Made by a program: the position numbers and the translations under genes
Shown: in pieces, positions 9,397 through 20,937 of the stretch
Position numbering within the stretch: the stretch's first letter is position 1
Layout of the letters: every line of letters begins with the position of its first letter
Source: Paramesorhizobium salinisoli
Lineage (GTDB): Bacteria; Pseudomonadota; Alphaproteobacteria; Rhizobiales; Rhizobiaceae
DNA length: 64,000 bases
Reading direction: 5' to 3'
NCBI RefSeq assembly: GCF_003335045.1
Contig: NZ_QOZG01000001.1
Location: 248,001 to 312,000 of the forward strand
Notes under the pieces: model-generated
What the model was told of the DNA's origin: nothing
The model's database searches: none
The model's input: the letters and a program-made list of their open reading frames with translations, nothing else

Positions 9397-9891
9397 TTAT
9401 TGCGGCTTACCCTTCGTCCACGTCACATTGCTGGCAAAGAGCGGGATCGCCGAAATCGAGGTCTTGGCGGAACCGTCCTGCACCTGCGCCGCATGCACCA
9501 GATAGATCATCGTATTGTTGGGTTTGTCATAGATGCGGGTGATGACGAGTTTTTTCCAGATCAGGCTGGTGCGCGTAGAGAAAACGCGCTCGCCATCTTC
9601 GTCCAGCGCAATATCGCCGATGGTGATCGGCCCGGTCTGCTGGCAGGAGATCGAGGCATTGGACGGATCCTCGAACCAGTTGCCCTTCTGCAGTCGGTCG
9701 ATAAGACCGCGCTCGAACGAAGCGAGATGGCAGGTGACGCCCTGCACTTTCGGGTCCTGTACGGCGTCGATGACGATATCATTACCGAGCCAGTCGACGC
9801 CGACCTTACCGACCTCCTCGGCCCCGGCTGGTATGACCTGGCTGAGAATTGCGCCCGCGAAAAGAGCCATGGCGGCGAGAGCTTGCTTCAT
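9397..9891 (-). CDS. creA: CreA family periplasmic protein
   Basis: The product is a 164-residue exported protein of the CreA family. A signal peptide (MKQALAAMALFAGAILSQV, ending near GAEE) is followed by the family's VDWLGNDIVIDAVQDPKV and GVTCHLASFERG segments and two Cys likely to be disulfide-bonded (CHLASF and SCQQTG). CreA is widespread in Proteobacteria but its molecular role is unknown. I placed the start at 9891 because GGAGG precedes this ATG by five bases and the signal peptide begins here; the frame is open to 9930 but the extra 13 residues are not signal-like. It converges with uvrD. Confidence 0.88.
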   Translation of the reverse strand: MKQALAAMALFAGAILSQVIPAGAEEVGKVGVDWLGNDIVIDAVQDPKVQGVTCHLASFERGLIDRLQKGNWFEDPSNASISCQQTGPITIGDIALDEDGERVFSTRTSLIWKKLVITRIYDKPNNTMIYLVHAAQVQDGSAKTSISAIPLFASNVTWTKGKPQ

Positions 9892-10002
9892 CGAAGCCTC
9901 CAGTTGAACAGGAAGGAATATATCCCGCATCAGAATTGGGATGTCGGCGTCAAGATTGCAAGCACGGTTTGAAGCCAGGCGGAAACAGGGTTTAAGTCCT
10001 GT

Positions 10003-10680
10003 TTATCCCCCTGCGCCCTGCCCCCATTTATCGAGAAAGGCGGAGATATCGAGCGTCTGCATGTCGGAAATCGCCTCGTAAAGCCGCTCCGCCGGCCAGT
10101 CCCACCAGCAGAGCGCCAGAAGCCGCTCGATAACATCAGTCTCGAAGCGTGGGCGGATGACGCGGGCCGGACTACCGGCGACGATCGTATAGGCCGCGAC
10201 ATCCCGCGTCACCACGGCATTGGCGCCGATCACCGCACCATGATTGATCGAGACACCGGGCATGATCACCGCGCCATGACCGATCCAGACATCATGGCCG
10301 ATCGAAACCCGGCGCGCCTGGCGGCGGGCGCGGAATTCGCCGTCTACGCCGAGATAGCGGAAATATTCATTCGGCCGATAGCTCAGCTTGTGCGTGGTGA
10401 TGCGTTCCATCGGATGTTCCAGCGCATTGATGCGCACATTGGCTGCAATCGAGCAGAACCGGCCGATATCGGCATAGATAGCTTCGCCATTGCGCTCGAA
10501 ATAGCTGAAATCACCGACTGTCACGTCGCGTAAAATGACCCGCTCGCCGATTTCTGCATAGCGGCCAAGCTTCACGGATTTGAGCTGCGCCGTCGGGTGA
10601 ATGCGCGGCTCGTCATTCTGGAAGCGCAAATCGTTTTGGTCGTTCATTTCCTCGAGCCTAGCCGAATTGTTGGCGGACAC
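10003..10680 (-). CDS. Hexapeptide-repeat acyltransferase, phosphonate-cluster type
   Basis: This protein (225 residues from GTG at 10680, or 214 from ATG at 10647) is a left-handed beta-helix acyltransferase. Hexapeptide repeats run through IGRFCSIAANVRI and VSIGHDVWIGHGAVIMPGVS to GAVIGANAVVTRD. The catalytic His of xenobiotic/serine acetyltransferases is probably in NALEHPMERITTH. The segment SYRPNEYFRYLGVDGEFRARR and the C-terminal WWDWPAERLYEAI resemble the transferase family usually encoded within C-P lyase (phn) clusters. No phn gene is present here, so it is an orphan member or a different substrate clade. GAGGAA just before ATG 10647 makes the shorter start attractive. Confidence 0.85.
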   Translation of the reverse strand: MSANNSARLEEMNDQNDLRFQNDEPRIHPTAQLKSVKLGRYAEIGERVILRDVTVGDFSYFERNGEAIYADIGRFCSIAANVRINALEHPMERITTHKLSYRPNEYFRYLGVDGEFRARRQARRVSIGHDVWIGHGAVIMPGVSINHGAVIGANAVVTRDVAAYTIVAGSPARVIRPRFETDVIERLLALCWWDWPAERLYEAISDMQTLDISAFLDKWGQGAGG

Positions 10681-10705
10681 GCTTTTCGCGGCCGTTGCGA
10701 CAGCG

Positions 10706-10711
10706 TATAAT
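10706..10711 (+). promoter_or_regulatory. Perfect TATAAT -10 element close to a start codon
   Basis: The hexamer TATAAT at 10706-10711 ends six bases before the ATG at 10718. No good -35 is present 16-18 bases upstream (TTTTCG region at 10683-10688). If it is used, transcription would start at or next to the ATG, giving a leaderless or nearly leaderless mRNA for the small protein and the Sco gene. Confidence 0.5.
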
Positions 10712-10717
10712 AGGGAA

Positions 10718-10879
10718 ATGAAAATGGTGCACGATCATAGTTTGAGGAAATATTCGCTTGCTGCGGTGACGGCGCTTCTCGCCGCCGGCGCGACAGGGCT
10801 CGCCTTCGCCGGCTGGCTCAACCATGGCGAGGGCATTTTCCAGTCAATGATCCAGTCTGGCCTGTCCTGGTGTTTTTGA
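10718..10879 (+). CDS. Small membrane protein, 53 residues, upstream of sco
   Basis: The reading frame encodes 53 residues with one hydrophobic segment (about 14-33, LAAVTALLAAGATGLAFAGW) and the ending NHGEGIFQSMIQSGLSWCF. The stop codon lies three bases before the ATG of the Sco1-like gene, so the two are surely co-transcribed and possibly translationally coupled. Codon use and the sharp hydrophobic pattern support a real gene. The Trp-Cys pair at the C-terminus next to a copper chaperone invites a role in copper or cytochrome oxidase assembly, but that is inference. I do not recognise a named family. Translation may begin at 10718 or at the second ATG (10724). Confidence 0.7.
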   Translation: MKMVHDHSLRKYSLAAVTALLAAGATGLAFAGWLNHGEGIFQSMIQSGLSWCF

Positions 10880-10882
10880 TTG

Positions 10883-11476
10883 ATGCGTAAAGCCCTCCCC
10901 GTCTTTCTTATCGCCCTGGTCGCGGTCGTCGTCGGCGCGCTCACCTTCAATCTCTGGCGCGACCGCTCGAAGGGCGATGATGCACCATTCGGCGAGCCGT
11001 TCCAGCTTGTCGCCACGAACGGCCAGCCAATCACCGAAGCGGCTTTCCGCTCACACCCATCGGCGGTCTTCTTCGGCTTCACCCATTGCCCCGATGTCTG
11101 CCCGACGACGCTTTTCGAGCTCGATGGCTGGCTGAAGCAGCTAGGCCCCGAAGGCGAGGCGGTCCGCGCCTATTTCGTCACCGTCGACCCCCAACGTGAC
11201 GACGTGGAGACGATGAAAAGCTACGTCGGCAATGTATCGGATCGCATCATCGGCATCACCGGCGAGCCGGACAAGGTCGCGGCGATGCTGAAATCCTATC
11301 ACGTCTATGCCCGCAAGGTTCCCACTAAAGAAGGAAACGAGAACGGCGACTACACCATGGATCACACCGCCTCGATCTTCCTGCTCGACGCCAAGGGGCG
11401 CTTTCGCGGCACCATCGCCTATGGCGAAAAGCCGGATACGGCGATAGCCAAGCTGAAAAAGCTGGCAGAAGGCTAG
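10883..11476 (+). CDS. SCO1/SenC family copper-binding assembly protein
   Basis: The 197-residue protein has an N-terminal membrane anchor (about residues 6-24, FLIALVAVVVGALTFNLW) and a thioredoxin-like periplasmic domain. The copper ligands are visible: the CxxxC motif in FTHCPDVCPTTLFE and the distal His in YTMDHTASIFLLD. Sco proteins deliver copper to, or reduce, the CuA centre of cytochrome c oxidase. The start at 10883 directly follows the small membrane protein gene; no separate promoter space exists. Length is normal for bacterial Sco proteins. Confidence 0.93.
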   Translation: MRKALPVFLIALVAVVVGALTFNLWRDRSKGDDAPFGEPFQLVATNGQPITEAAFRSHPSAVFFGFTHCPDVCPTTLFELDGWLKQLGPEGEAVRAYFVTVDPQRDDVETMKSYVGNVSDRIIGITGEPDKVAAMLKSYHVYARKVPTKEGNENGDYTMDHTASIFLLDAKGRFRGTIAYGEKPDTAIAKLKKLAEG

Positions 11477-11598
11477 GATTCGCTTCTCATTCGCGGATTC
11501 ATCCGCCATTGCTTCTCGAAATTCCTTTGATTACGAACACGCATTGCGCGGCTTTTCTGGCCTCGACCAAACAACCCACCGGCTGAAAGCCTGATATC

Positions 11599-12468
11599 AT
11601 GTCGCAGACCCGCCTGTACCTCACCGCCGGAAAAGACGAAGCCGAACGCGTCTACCGCCTGCTCGAAGAGGAGTTCGAAGAGGATGGCTTGCCTATCGCC
11701 CTCGTCGAGATGGACGAGGAGCGGCAGATATTCGAGGTCTCGCTCTATATAGAGGCGGACCCCGACGCTGCCGCCGCGCGGATTGCCGACAGGATCGGCT
11801 CCGATGCCTTCGGACTTGAGATCCGCCGCGAGCAACTCCCTGATATAGATTGGGTGGTCCATTCGCTCGAAGGACTGAAACCGGTGCGCGCCGGCCGCTT
11901 CTTCGTGCATGGCTCGCATGATCGCGACAAGCGCAGACCGCATGATCTGGCCATCGAGATCGATGCAGGGCAGGCCTTCGGCACCGGGCATCATGGCACC
12001 ACGGCGGGCTGCCTGCAGATGATCAGCGAAATCATCCGCCGCGAGCATCCCGGCAATGCGCTCGATCTCGGCACCGGCAGCGCCGTTCTGGCGATTGCCA
12101 TCGCCAAGCTGGCGCCGATCCCGGTGCTTGCCACCGATATCGATCCGGTCGCCACCGCAGTCGCACATGAGAATGTCGTGAAAAACGGCGTTGCGGCGCG
12201 TGTACTGACGGCGACCGCCACCGGTTTTCACCATCCTGCGATGCGCAATGCCGCGCCTTTCGACCTGATCGTCGCCAATATCCTGGCGCGCCCGCTGATG
12301 CAGCTTGCTCCCGCCATGCGGCGGCACCTGGCGCCGGGTGGCTCACTCATCCTGTCAGGCATTCTCGACAGCCAGCGCGACAAGGTGCTCGCCGCCTATC
12401 GCACGCAGGGCATCTTCCACCATCGCACCTTGCATCGCGAAGGCTGGGTGACTCTACATCTCAAATAA
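11599..12468 (+). CDS. prmA: Ribosomal protein L11 methyltransferase
   Basis: This 289-residue class I methyltransferase trimethylates ribosomal protein L11. The SAM-binding motif is [14 protein letters not shown] near residues 153-167, preceded by the family-specific [15 protein letters not shown], and the catalytic-loop region is [14 protein letters not shown]. The N-terminal about 95 residues form the L11-recognition domain. Length agrees with PrmA. The leader before ATG 11599 has only a weak GAAAG ribosome site. It is followed by a convergent terminator hairpin shared with the DUF1127 gene. Confidence 0.95.
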   Translation: MSQTRLYLTAGKDEAERVYRLLEEEFEEDGLPIALVEMDEERQIFEVSLYIEADPDAAAARIADRIGSDAFGLEIRREQLPDIDWVVHSLEGLKPVRAGRFFVHGSHDRDKRRPHDLAIEIDAGQAFGTGHHGTTAGCLQMISEIIRREHPGNALDLGTGSAVLAIAIAKLAPIPVLATDIDPVATAVAHENVVKNGVAARVLTATATGFHHPAMRNAAPFDLIVANILARPLMQLAPAMRRHLAPGGSLILSGILDSQRDKVLAAYRTQGIFHHRTLHREGWVTLHLK

Positions 12469-12495
12469 ATGGCGAAACCCGTTCATTCAAAACAA

Positions 12496-12518
12496 AAAGG
12501 CGACCAGAGGCCGCCTTT
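12496..12518. terminator. Convergent terminator hairpin between prmA and DUF1127 gene
   Basis: The arms AAAGGCG (12496-12502) and CGCCTTT (12512-12518) form a stem with A- and T-rich flanks, placed 28 bases after prmA and 24 bases after the end of the opposing DUF1127 gene. Confidence 0.7.
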
Positions 12519-12541
12519 GAAATCTCTATCGGTCGAGCCGA

Positions 12542-12730
12542 TCAGAACGGATAATAGGCGCTGCCGCCGCGCTTCAGGCCTTCGCGCGAATAGCCATTGG
12601 CCTTCAGCGTCTCGTCGTCCATCGACAAGAGCGCGCCGTTGACATAACGGGCAGCCTGCCTGCTGCGCGCCGCGACCAGATTGTCCATTGCAGCCCGGAA
12701 GAAGCCGCGCTTTGCACCATTGTTTGCCAT
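12542..12730 (-). CDS. DUF1127 small protein
   Basis: The 62-residue basic protein fits the short DUF1127 type common in Rhizobiales: a helical N-terminal part (RGFFRAAMDNLVAARSRQAA), then ALLSMDDETLKANGYSREGL, the usual D-x-x-L-x-x-x-G-x-x-R pattern. DUF1127 proteins of this kind have been linked in some alphaproteobacteria to RNA turnover and to phosphate or stress responses; the role here is not shown. AAGGA lies eight bases before the ATG. The frame is open further upstream, but this start has the ribosome site and the family's usual length. Confidence 0.8.
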   Translation of the reverse strand: MANNGAKRGFFRAAMDNLVAARSRQAARYVNGALLSMDDETLKANGYSREGLKRGGSAYYPF

Positions 12731-12986
12731 TGTCTTTTCCTTTGCCCAAAGAGAACAGCTATTTCGGAAGCACTTCGTTCTCTTGAATAAAAGATAGGCG
12801 CTTTCGGCTCCATCAGCCACGGACAATGCTGCATGACAGCAATGCGTTTTCGCAGTGGCGCAGAAATACTGCGTTGCAAACGAAACGATTGGGAAAGATC
12901 GATAAGCAGAACTCCACAGCCTCCATTGCGCAGGAGGCATCGGACGGATAATTTCGCGAGCAAACAACCAAAGGTTCGCAAATCAC

Positions 12987-14843
12987 ATGTTCCAGTCCTT
13001 CGACGTCACCAGCAATCCGGCCAATGCGGCGCCGCGCGTGGCAAAACTCAGGGCCGAGTTGGAATCGCTCGGAATTGACGGTTTCCTCGTGCCGCGCGCC
13101 GATGAGCATCAGGGCGAATATGTGCCGCCGCGCGCCCAGCGCCTCGCCTGGCTCACCGGCTTCACCGGTTCGGCGGGCGTCGCGCTGATATTCAAGCACG
13201 ATGCCTTCATCTTCGTGGACGGACGCTATACGCTACAGGTGCGCGAGCAGGTCGATCCCTCGATCTTCCAGATCGAGAGCCTTATCGACACGCCACCGGC
13301 CGTCTGGCTTGCCGAACACGGCAAGGGCCTTGCAATCGGCTTCGATCCCTGGCTCCACACCATCGCCGAAGCACAGGCGCTGCGGGACGCATTGGAGAAG
13401 AACGGCGGCAGGCTGGTGCCGGTCAAGGACAATCTCGTCGATCTCGTCTGGACCGACCAGCCCTCCCCGCCGCTGGAGCCGGTCACCATCCAGCCCATCG
13501 CCTTCGCCGGCAAGGAAGCCCGCCAGAAGCTGGAGGAACTGTCCCAGACCATAGCCAAGACAGGCGCCGCTGCGACGGTACTGACCGATCCCTCGTCCAT
13601 CGCCTGGGCCTTCAACATCCGGGGCAAGGATGTGAGCAACACGCCGCTGCCCCTCTCCTTCGCCATGATCGCCGCTCAGGGCGAGCCGTCGCTCTTCATC
13701 GACAAGCGCAAGCTGCCCATCGAAACAGAGGCCTATCTGACGCAACTGGCGAAGCTCCGCTCGCCCAACACGCTCGAGGAATATCTGCAATCCTGCGCCT
13801 CCGCCGGCGACGCGATCCTGCTCGATCCGGCGCTGGCGGCGGAAAAGCTGCGCATGATCGTCGAGGAAGCCGGCGGCAGGATGATTGAGGGCAAGGACCC
13901 GGCGCGCCTGCCGCGGGCCATGAAGAACGAGGCAGAACTCGCAGGCTCGCGCCGCGCGCATGAGCGCGACGGACTGGCCGTGGTTTCCTTCCTGTCATGG
14001 CTGGATGAACAGGCGCCCGGCACCATCGACGAGATCACCGCCGCGAAAAAGCTGGAGGAAACCCGCCGCAGCGTCGCCGAAAGCTTCCAGATGCCGCTCG
14101 AGGATATTTCCTTCGACACGATTTCCTGCGCCGGGCCGAATGGCGCGATCATGCATTATCGCGTCAATACCGACACGAACCGCGTTCTGAACGCGGGCGA
14201 GCTCTATCTGGTCGATTCCGGCGGGCAATACCGCGACGGCACGACCGACATCACCCGCACGGTGCCGATCGGCAAGGTTCCGGATGAGCAGAAGCGCGCC
14301 TTTACGCTGGTGCTGAAAGGCATGATCGCCATTTCCACCGCACGCTTTCCCAAGGGCACGCGTGGCATGGATATCGATGTCCTCGCCCGTATCGCCCTTT
14401 GGAAGCATGGGTTCGATTATGCCCACGGCACCGGCCATGGCGTCGGCTCCTATCTGGCCGTCCATGAGGGGCCGCAGAACATCTCGCGGCGCGGCACGCA
14501 GGAACTCATGCCCGGAATGATCCTTTCCAACGAGCCTGGCTATTACAAACCCGACGCATTCGGCATCCGTATCGAAAATCTCGTGGCCGTCACCGAACCG
14601 GAACTACCGGAGGGTGGCGATATTCCAATGATGGGATTCGAAACCCTGACCTTCTGCCCGATCGACCGCCGGCTGATCGACACATCGCTGCTGACCAGGG
14701 AAGAACTCGTCTGGCTCGACGCCTATCATGCTGAGGTCCGCGAAAAGCTTTTGCCGCACGCAACGGCCGAGATGCGTGACTGGCTGGTCGCCGCGACTGA
14801 AACCTTAGGCTCTAAATCGGAAAGAAATGACGCAGTAGGATGA
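12987..14843 (+). CDS. pepP: Aminopeptidase P family metallopeptidase (Xaa-Pro aminopeptidase)
   Basis: This 618-residue protein has the three-domain build of the longer aminopeptidase P class: two creatinase-like N-terminal domains (residues about 10-310) and a pita-bread catalytic domain. The five metal ligands are visible: two Asp in VDSGGQYRDGTTDITRT, His in HGVGSYLAVHEG, Glu in LSNEPGYY and Glu in IRIENLV. The proton-shuttle His is in GTGHG. It removes N-terminal residues before proline in the cytosol. There is no signal peptide. The gene is monocistronic and converges with azlD; only a weak ribosome site is seen. Confidence 0.93.
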   Translation: MFQSFDVTSNPANAAPRVAKLRAELESLGIDGFLVPRADEHQGEYVPPRAQRLAWLTGFTGSAGVALIFKHDAFIFVDGRYTLQVREQVDPSIFQIESLIDTPPAVWLAEHGKGLAIGFDPWLHTIAEAQALRDALEKNGGRLVPVKDNLVDLVWTDQPSPPLEPVTIQPIAFAGKEARQKLEELSQTIAKTGAAATVLTDPSSIAWAFNIRGKDVSNTPLPLSFAMIAAQGEPSLFIDKRKLPIETEAYLTQLAKLRSPNTLEEYLQSCASAGDAILLDPALAAEKLRMIVEEAGGRMIEGKDPARLPRAMKNEAELAGSRRAHERDGLAVVSFLSWLDEQAPGTIDEITAAKKLEETRRSVAESFQMPLEDISFDTISCAGPNGAIMHYRVNTDTNRVLNAGELYLVDSGGQYRDGTTDITRTVPIGKVPDEQKRAFTLVLKGMIAISTARFPKGTRGMDIDVLARIALWKHGFDYAHGTGHGVGSYLAVHEGPQNISRRGTQELMPGMILSNEPGYYKPDAFGIRIENLVAVTEPELPEGGDIPMMGFETLTFCPIDRRLIDTSLLTREELVWLDAYHAEVREKLLPHATAEMRDWLVAATETLGSKSERNDAVG

Positions 14844-15111
14844 TGAATGCCGCTCCGGCAAAGAACATCGGCATCATGCTGAAGCGCGTCGCGATCAGCC
14901 CGGAAAAGAGCAGTGTCGCGAACTCCTGCCAGCCATTGGTAAAGGCGGGAGGCGCGACGAGCGTGGTCAGCACCGCCGCCGGAACGGCATTGAGCCCGGC
15001 TTCGACGCGGTAATGGATTCGCTCGAAGCGGGAGAGGACGAGATGTCCGCCGACACGCGTAAGAAATGTCATGATGGCGGCGACGAAGATGATCCAGATG
15101 ATCGTTGACAT
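14812..15111 (-). CDS. azlD: AzlD family branched-chain amino acid export subunit
   Basis: The 99-residue membrane protein has three to four hydrophobic helices (IIWIIFVAAIMTFLTRV; LNAVPAAVLTTLVAPPAF; FAGAAFIILLRHFF) and the AzlD hallmark TRVGGH near residue 20. With AzlC it forms a two-subunit exporter for branched-chain amino acids. The ATG is only three bases after the azlC stop, so the pair is an operon. Its 3' end overlaps the end of the convergent pepP gene by 32 bases. Confidence 0.9.
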   Translation of the reverse strand: MSTIIWIIFVAAIMTFLTRVGGHLVLSRFERIHYRVEAGLNAVPAAVLTTLVAPPAFTNGWQEFATLLFSGLIATRFSMMPMFFAGAAFIILLRHFFPI

Positions 15112-15114
15112 TGG

Positions 15115-15843
15115 TCAGTTCTCCTCTGAATTCACTGGCTTTGCCAGGATCGCGGCCACCAATACTCCCGCGATGGCGCCGATGCTGACATGCCAGGGCG
15201 AGCCAATGGTCTGGTAGGCTATGACGGAGGCGAGACCACTTGCGATGACCACCGGCAGCCATTTCGGTCGCGAGCGGAAGCCCATCACGAGGCCAAGGAA
15301 ATAGATCGGCAGCAGCACGTCGAGACCTAACGCGTGGGGATTGGAGATGAGATTGCCGAACATCCCGCCGATGAAGGATTCGCTCACCCACATGACATAG
15401 ACGGGTGTCGCAAGGCCGAGATACCAGGCAAAGCTGACCGGCAATCCCGCTTCGCTGCGCCTTTCCGTCTCGGCATATTGCGGATCGACCAGCAGGAAGA
15501 AGGAGACGACTTTCTGCCAGAAAGTGAAGTGCCTGATGCGCCGCCCGACGGAAGCCGAATAGAGCACATGGCGGAAATTGACCGCGAAGATCGACAGCAC
15601 GATCAGCCACGGTGCGATCTTCTGGCCGAAAAGCTCAAGTCCCACCATCTGGCTCGCCCCGGCATAGAGCGTGGCGCTCATCAGCACCGCCTCGAATACC
15701 GTGAAGCCGTTGTCGATGGCCACGGCGCCGAAAAGCAGGCCAAAAGGCGCGGACGCGACCATGATGGGAAGTCCCTTGCGGAAGCCTTCCCAGAAATCGT
15801 CGCGCGGCTGCCTTGCTGTTTCGGCGCTGACCGCCTGATCCAT
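15115..15843 (-). CDS. azlC: AzlC family branched-chain amino acid exporter
   Basis: The 242-residue inner-membrane protein has five or more predicted helices and family motifs: GLPIMVASAPFGLLFGAVA near the N-terminus, MSATLYAGASQMVG, and NFRHVLYSASVG. It forms the large subunit of the AzlCD exporter. The ATG is preceded by AGGAGATATC, a strong ribosome site. The upstream 175-base gap holds two adjacent palindromes (15953-15985) that may be the operator or the terminator of the preceding gene. No Lrp-like regulator gene is adjacent. Confidence 0.92.
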   Translation of the reverse strand: MDQAVSAETARQPRDDFWEGFRKGLPIMVASAPFGLLFGAVAIDNGFTVFEAVLMSATLYAGASQMVGLELFGQKIAPWLIVLSIFAVNFRHVLYSASVGRRIRHFTFWQKVVSFFLLVDPQYAETERRSEAGLPVSFAWYLGLATPVYVMWVSESFIGGMFGNLISNPHALGLDVLLPIYFLGLVMGFRSRPKWLPVVIASGLASVIAYQTIGSPWHVSIGAIAGVLVAAILAKPVNSEEN

Positions 15844-15952
15844 GATATCTCCTCGAAGCCTTCGCTATCCCGAGCGCGAAGGCTGCTGTATCCAAAACCG
15901 TGTTATGCCGGAGAAGTTCGGAAAAAGAGGAAGCGCAGCCGGTTTTCCCTTA

Positions 15953-15985
15953 GCCTGATCTAGATCAGGCAGGTGACGATGTCAC
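15953..15985. promoter_or_regulatory. Two adjacent palindromes upstream of azlC
   Basis: GCCTGATCTAGATCAGGC (15953-15970) is a perfect 18-base palindrome. GTGACGATGTCAC (15973-15985) is a second perfect dyad with a 3-base centre. They lie 110 bases upstream of azlC and 34 bases downstream of the DUF2461 gene, both leftward. They could bind a dimeric regulator or form the transcript end; the first has no T-run on the leftward side. Confidence 0.5.
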
Positions 15986-16018
15986 ATCAGAACTCTTGAT
16001 GAATAGGTCACAAATTCT

Positions 16019-19020
<3,002 letters not shown>

Positions 19021-19034
19021 TCATCTCATCCTCT

Positions 19035-20708
19035 CTACCCCGCCCCGCTCAGCAGCCTCGCCGCCGCCGCGCGCGCCTCGTCAGTAACTGAAGCGCCGGC
19101 CAGCATGCGCGCGATTTCCTCGGTGCGGGCTTCATGGTTCATATGCGCCACACGGGTGACGATCATGCCGGACGCCTCTCCGGTCGGCCCCTTGGAAATC
19201 AGCATATGGGTGGTGGCGCGCGCCGCCACCTGTGGCGCATGGGTGACCGAAAGCACCTGCACATTGCTGGAAAGGCGATGCAGCCGCTGGCCGATGGCAT
19301 CGGCCACCGCGCCGCCAACGCCGGTGTCGATCTCGTCGAAGACCAGCGTCGGCGCCGAACCGCGATCGGCAAGCGCCACCTTCAACGCCAGGAGGAACCG
19401 CGACAACTCGCCGCCCGACGCCACCTTCATCATCGGCCCTGCCCGGGTGCCGGGATTGGTGCGCACCCAATATTCAACCGTATCGATGCCCTCCGCGCCG
19501 CGCGCTTCCGTATCGCTCTTCATTTCCACGATAAATTCGGCACGCTCCAGCTTGAGCGCCGGCAATTCTGCCATGACAGCCGCCTTGAGATGCTCCGCCG
19601 TCTCGTGGCGGCTGGCGGAAAGTCGCACCGCTGCCTCGTCATAAGCGATACGGGCGGCAACCGCTTCCTTTTCGAGGGCCATCAGGCGCTCCGCTCCGGC
19701 GTCGAGATCGGCCAGGTCGCCGTCCATACGGTCACGCAAGGCAGCGAGATCATCGACGGGCACGGAAAATTTCCGCGCCGCCGCACGCAACGCGAAAAGT
19801 CGCTCCTCGACCTGCTCCAGCACACGCGGATCGAAATCGATCGCCCGCATCGCTGCCTCGATGCCGTTTTGCGCCTCGCTCAGCGCGTTGAGCGCATCGT
19901 CGATCGCCTTGATGACCGGCTCCAGCAATTGCGGCGCCTCGCCAGCCTTGCGCTCCAGCCGCCGCACCAGGCTCGCCAGCGACGGCACCGGGGATTGCGA
20001 CCCCGACAAGATCTCGCTCGCTTCGTTGACGTCGGCTGCGATCTTTTCCGACTTCATCATCGTCGCGCGGCGCTCAGCCAGCGCCTCTTCTTCGTCCGGT
20101 AGCGGATCGAGCTTGGAAAGCTCGTCCACCGATGCCCTGAGATAATCCGCCTCGCGCGCCGCCGCCTCCGCCTTTGCCCGATGCCGCGAAAGCGCCTGCT
20201 CGGCGTCGCGCCAGACGCGGTAACGGCTTCGGACGAGCGAAGCGTCAGGCTCCAGGCCGCCGAAAGCATCGAGAAGCGTGCGGTGGATATCGATATCGAT
20301 CAGCGCCCGGTCGTCATGTTGGCCGTGGATTTCGACGAGCCGGCGTCCGACTTCCCGCAGCAGCGTGACGCTCGCCGCCTGATCGTTGATGAAGACACGG
20401 GTGCGCCCGTCCACCGTCTGCACCCGGCGCAAAATGATGTCGCCATCGTCGTCGATCGCATTGTCGCGCAGGAAAAGCCGCGCCGGGTGATTGCCAGGGA
20501 CATCGAAGGCGGCGATCACCTGCCCCTGCTCCGCGCCATGGCGCACTAGCGAGGCGTCACCCCTGGCGCCAAGCGCAAGGGCAAGCGCGTCCAGCAGAAT
20601 GGATTTGCCCGCGCCGGTCTCGCCGGTCAGCACGGAAAGGCCGCCGCGAAACTCGAGATCGAGCCTCTCGATCAGGACAATATCGCGGATCGACAGATGC
20701 GACAGCAT
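19035..20708 (-). CDS. recN: DNA repair protein RecN
   Basis: The 557-residue SMC-like ATPase acts in double-strand break repair. Walker A is LTGETGAGKSILLDAL at about residues 30-45, the signature is VASGGELSRFLLALKVALA and Walker B is TLVFDEIDTGVGG; the middle (about 160-370) is coiled coil. The protein is complete and of family length. It lies between bamD and ligA on the same strand, the usual rhizobial order. A 229-base gap carrying a palindrome separates it from bamD, so it may have its own promoter. Confidence 0.96.
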   Translation of the reverse strand: MLSHLSIRDIVLIERLDLEFRGGLSVLTGETGAGKSILLDALALALGARGDASLVRHGAEQGQVIAAFDVPGNHPARLFLRDNAIDDDGDIILRRVQTVDGRTRVFINDQAASVTLLREVGRRLVEIHGQHDDRALIDIDIHRTLLDAFGGLEPDASLVRSRYRVWRDAEQALSRHRAKAEAAAREADYLRASVDELSKLDPLPDEEEALAERRATMMKSEKIAADVNEASEILSGSQSPVPSLASLVRRLERKAGEAPQLLEPVIKAIDDALNALSEAQNGIEAAMRAIDFDPRVLEQVEERLFALRAAARKFSVPVDDLAALRDRMDGDLADLDAGAERLMALEKEAVAARIAYDEAAVRLSASRHETAEHLKAAVMAELPALKLERAEFIVEMKSDTEARGAEGIDTVEYWVRTNPGTRAGPMMKVASGGELSRFLLALKVALADRGSAPTLVFDEIDTGVGGAVADAIGQRLHRLSSNVQVLSVTHAPQVAARATTHMLISKGPTGEASGMIVTRVAHMNHEARTEEIARMLAGASVTDEARAAAARLLSGAG

Positions 20709-20832
20709 GAGGTTCAGGACCTATTGATCTGGTCGGAGTGCTATGAGGTGATCCGCTTGAACGAACCGGGAACAAGAAGTATCACCTACGTTCAAGTTCC
20801 TTCAAGTCCTTTCCGCAAAACAGCTACGGCAT

Positions 20833-20864
20833 AATTCCTTGAATCGGAAGCGATTGAAGGAATT
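20833..20864. repeat. Small palindromic intergenic element
   Basis: The arms AATTCCTTGAATC and GATTGAAGGAATT surround a 6-base loop (GGAAGC). Twelve of the thirteen pairs match; the exception is a central G-G. It lies in the recN-bamD gap. Similar AATTCCTT-based palindromes recur between genes of rhizobial and Brucella-type chromosomes, so this is probably one copy of a dispersed element. It might also end the bamD transcript. Confidence 0.6.
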
Positions 20865-20937
20865 GCAGCTTTCAAAGTGCTGAATTTGCACGGCCAAATG
20901 GCGCGCGCTCTGTGCAGATATCCCTGTCGAAGCTGAA

